Source: an uncultured Burkholderiales bacterium
GTDB lineage: Bacteria; Pseudomonadota; Gammaproteobacteria; Burkholderiales; Burkholderiaceae_C
Length of the DNA stretch: 64,000 bases
Direction of reading: 5' to 3'
NCBI GenBank assembly: GCA_903870145.1
Contig: CAIQBO010000030.1
Span: forward strand, 70,823-134,822
Shown: positions 62,931 to 64,000 of the stretch, one piece after another
Layout: every line of letters starts with the position of its first letter
Numbering within the stretch: position 1 is the stretch's first letter
Made by a program: the position numbers and the translations under genes
The notes under the pieces: model-generated
Databases searched by the model: none
The model's input: only the letters and a program-made list of their open reading frames with translations
Told to the model about the DNA's origin: nothing

Positions 62931-63563
62931 ATGAACATCGCAGATCTGCGCAAGAGCTATGAAAAAGCCGAGTTGAGCGAAGACGCCTGTGCGCCCGATC
63001 CTTTGAATCAATTTGATCGCTGGATAAAAGAAGCCATCGCGTCGCAAGTGCCAGAACCCAATGCCATGACACTGGCCACGGTGGCCAGCAATATGAGGCC
63101 CAGCACACGGGTGGTCTTGATCAAAGACTACGACGCCAGTGGCATTGTTTGGTACACCAATTACAGCAGTCGAAAAGGCCTTGAATTGGCGGGCAATCCG
63201 TATGCAGCATTGCAATTTCATTGGGTTGAATTGGAGCGTGTGGTGCGCATTGAAGGGCGAGTCGAAAGGGTCAGTGACATCCAAAGCAACACCTACTTTG
63301 ACAGCCGTCCGCTAGACTCACGCATTGGCGCTTGGGCCTCGCCACAAAGCCAAGTGATACAAGGGCGCACCGAGTTGGTGACCCGCGCAGCCAAATATGC
63401 CGCGCAATTTTTGCTGCAACCCCCGCGCCCAGCGCATTGGGGCGGCTACAGGTTGGTGCCCGAGATGTGGGAGTTTTGGCAAGGCCGCAAAAGCCGCCTG
63501 CACGATCGGCTGCGTTACCGCTTAGACGAAGGGCAATGGGCCAGGGAGCGTTTGGCGCCTTGA
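62931..63563 (+). CDS. pdxH: Pyridoxamine 5'-phosphate oxidase
   Basis: FMN-dependent enzyme for the last step of pyridoxal 5'-phosphate synthesis, 210 residues. It has [13 protein letters not shown] at the start, [27 protein letters not shown] (FMN site) near 42, [16 protein letters not shown] near 75, RIEGRVERV, and the C-terminal [16 protein letters not shown], the standard ending motif. It ends before a convergent cyclophilin gene. Confidence 0.96.
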   Translation: MNIADLRKSYEKAELSEDACAPDPLNQFDRWIKEAIASQVPEPNAMTLATVASNMRPSTRVVLIKDYDASGIVWYTNYSSRKGLELAGNPYAALQFHWVELERVVRIEGRVERVSDIQSNTYFDSRPLDSRIGAWASPQSQVIQGRTELVTRAAKYAAQFLLQPPRPAHWGGYRLVPEMWEFWQGRKSRLHDRLRYRLDEGQWARERLAP

Positions 63564-63578
63564 CCTTGACAATGCACA

Positions 63579-63616
63579 GGGGGCGGCTCTCAGCCGTAAA
63601 GTACCCCCTCTGCCTG
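63579..63616. terminator. Hairpin between convergent pdxH and cyclophilin genes
   Basis: An outer G-run/C-run stem (AGGGGG with CCCCCT) encloses an inner CGGCT/AGCCG stem. There is no clear T tract on either side, so termination is only a possibility. Confidence 0.35.
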
Positions 63617-63617
63617 T

Positions 63618-64000
63618 TTATTGCGTTTGTGCGGCACTTTGCAAAACAATATTCACCAGTGGAAAGTCCGCCATGCCAAAACGAGTGCCGGTGGCACTGC
63701 TGCCCATGGCGTCCATCACCGACAAGCCTTGCGTCAATTTTCCAAACACCGCATAGCCAGGACTGGCAGTACTGGCGTAGTCTAAAAATGCGTTGTCAAT
63801 CAAGTTGAAATAAAACTGCGAAGTTGCTGAATTGGCAGCGCTGGCGCGGGCCATTGCAATCGTACCTCGCGCATTGCTCAGGCCTTTGTTGCTCTCTAGC
63901 GCGATGGCAGCGCGCACGCCCGCCTGCTCTGCACCCGCGGCAGTGTATCCACCGCCTTGCGCCACGAAGTTGGCAATCACGCGGTGAAACACAGTGTTGG
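63618..64000 (-). CDS. Peptidyl-prolyl cis-trans isomerase, cyclophilin type (partial, 5' end outside window)
   Basis: C-terminal 126 residues of a cyclophilin. FHRVIANFVAQGGGY (catalytic Arg and the substrate pocket), GTIAMARASAANSATSQFYFNL, and FGKLTQGLSVMDAM are diagnostic. The C-terminus is short (ends SAAQTQ). The N-terminus, including any signal peptide, lies beyond the right edge, so PpiA-like periplasmic and PpiB-like cytoplasmic forms cannot be separated. Confidence 0.92.
   Translation of the reverse strand, partial: NTVFHRVIANFVAQGGGYTAAGAEQAGVRAAIALESNKGLSNARGTIAMARASAANSATSQFYFNLIDNAFLDYASTASPGYAVFGKLTQGLSVMDAMGSSATGTRFGMADFPLVNIVLQSAAQTQ

Noticed and set aside
1-64000. CRISPR arrays, insertion sequences, prophage or integrase genes
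   Set aside because: No regularly spaced repeats, transposase or phage-type proteins were found on either strand; the region looks like stable core chromosome with one metabolic accessory block.

Overview
The window looks like chromosomal DNA of a betaproteobacterium of the order Burkholderiales, most like Comamonadaceae (Limnohabitans/Rhodoferax type). This is inferred from the tpiA-secG-tRNA-Leu-nuoA order, a Bug-family solute-binding protein, the betaproteobacterial glnA-ntrB-ntrC cluster and the style of the proteins; no rRNA marker is present. Coding density is very high. No gap exceeds 300 bases, and no insertion sequence, prophage or CRISPR array was seen.

Layout. 1-4.8 kb (minus): rpsO, pnp, tpiA, secG, tRNA-Leu(GAG), nuoA and the start of nuoB. 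5-9.6 kb: an orphan Bug solute-binding protein, tsaD, a SUMT (cobA-like) gene, a YhiN-type flavoprotein, and rpsU behind a structured leader that lacks a Shine-Dalgarno sequence. 9.7-20.7 kb: yqeY, pmbA, darP, mog, cysE, trmJ, suhB, mutS, a lone Anbu-type proteasome homologue coupled to an alpha/beta hydrolase, and uppP. 20.8-30.9 kb: glnS, a MAPEG protein, an exported FAH-fold protein, a beta-propeller lipoprotein, then the nitrogen-control cluster ntrC-ntrB-hypothetical-glnA, with a clear sigma-54 promoter and NtrC sites before glnA. 30-33.5 kb: four genes joined by 4-base overlaps (deacetylase, fatty acid hydroxylase/sterol desaturase, EI24 membrane protein, CinA-like domain). 33.7-49.6 kb: a hydrolase, rsuA, ettA, a DnaQ-type exonuclease, recD-recB-recC, and a large hybrid histidine kinase. 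49.6-51.6 kb: an rhlE helicase with a structured leader.

51.7-62.1 kb is the main accessory block, for sugar-acid catabolism. A minus-strand operon (2-hydroxyacid dehydrogenase, FadR-type GntR regulator, cupin) diverges from a plus-strand operon (IlvD/Edd-type aldonate dehydratase, DenD-like dehydrogenase, KDG kinase, KDGal kinase, KDPGal aldolase, glyoxalase I). The plus operon converges on edd-eda of the Entner-Doudoroff pathway. Both branches would deliver pyruvate and glyceraldehyde 3-phosphate. The DenD-like enzyme combined with two kinases of different stereo-preference does not match one textbook pathway, so the true substrate is open. The window ends with chaC, pdxH and a partial cyclophilin gene.

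The strongest candidates for new biology are the sugar-acid cluster and its putative operator, the lone Anbu gene, the four-gene overlapping envelope operon, the rpsU leader with an anti-Shine-Dalgarno-like sequence at its start codon, and the exported FAH-fold protein. All calls come from reading the sequence; no database search was run.
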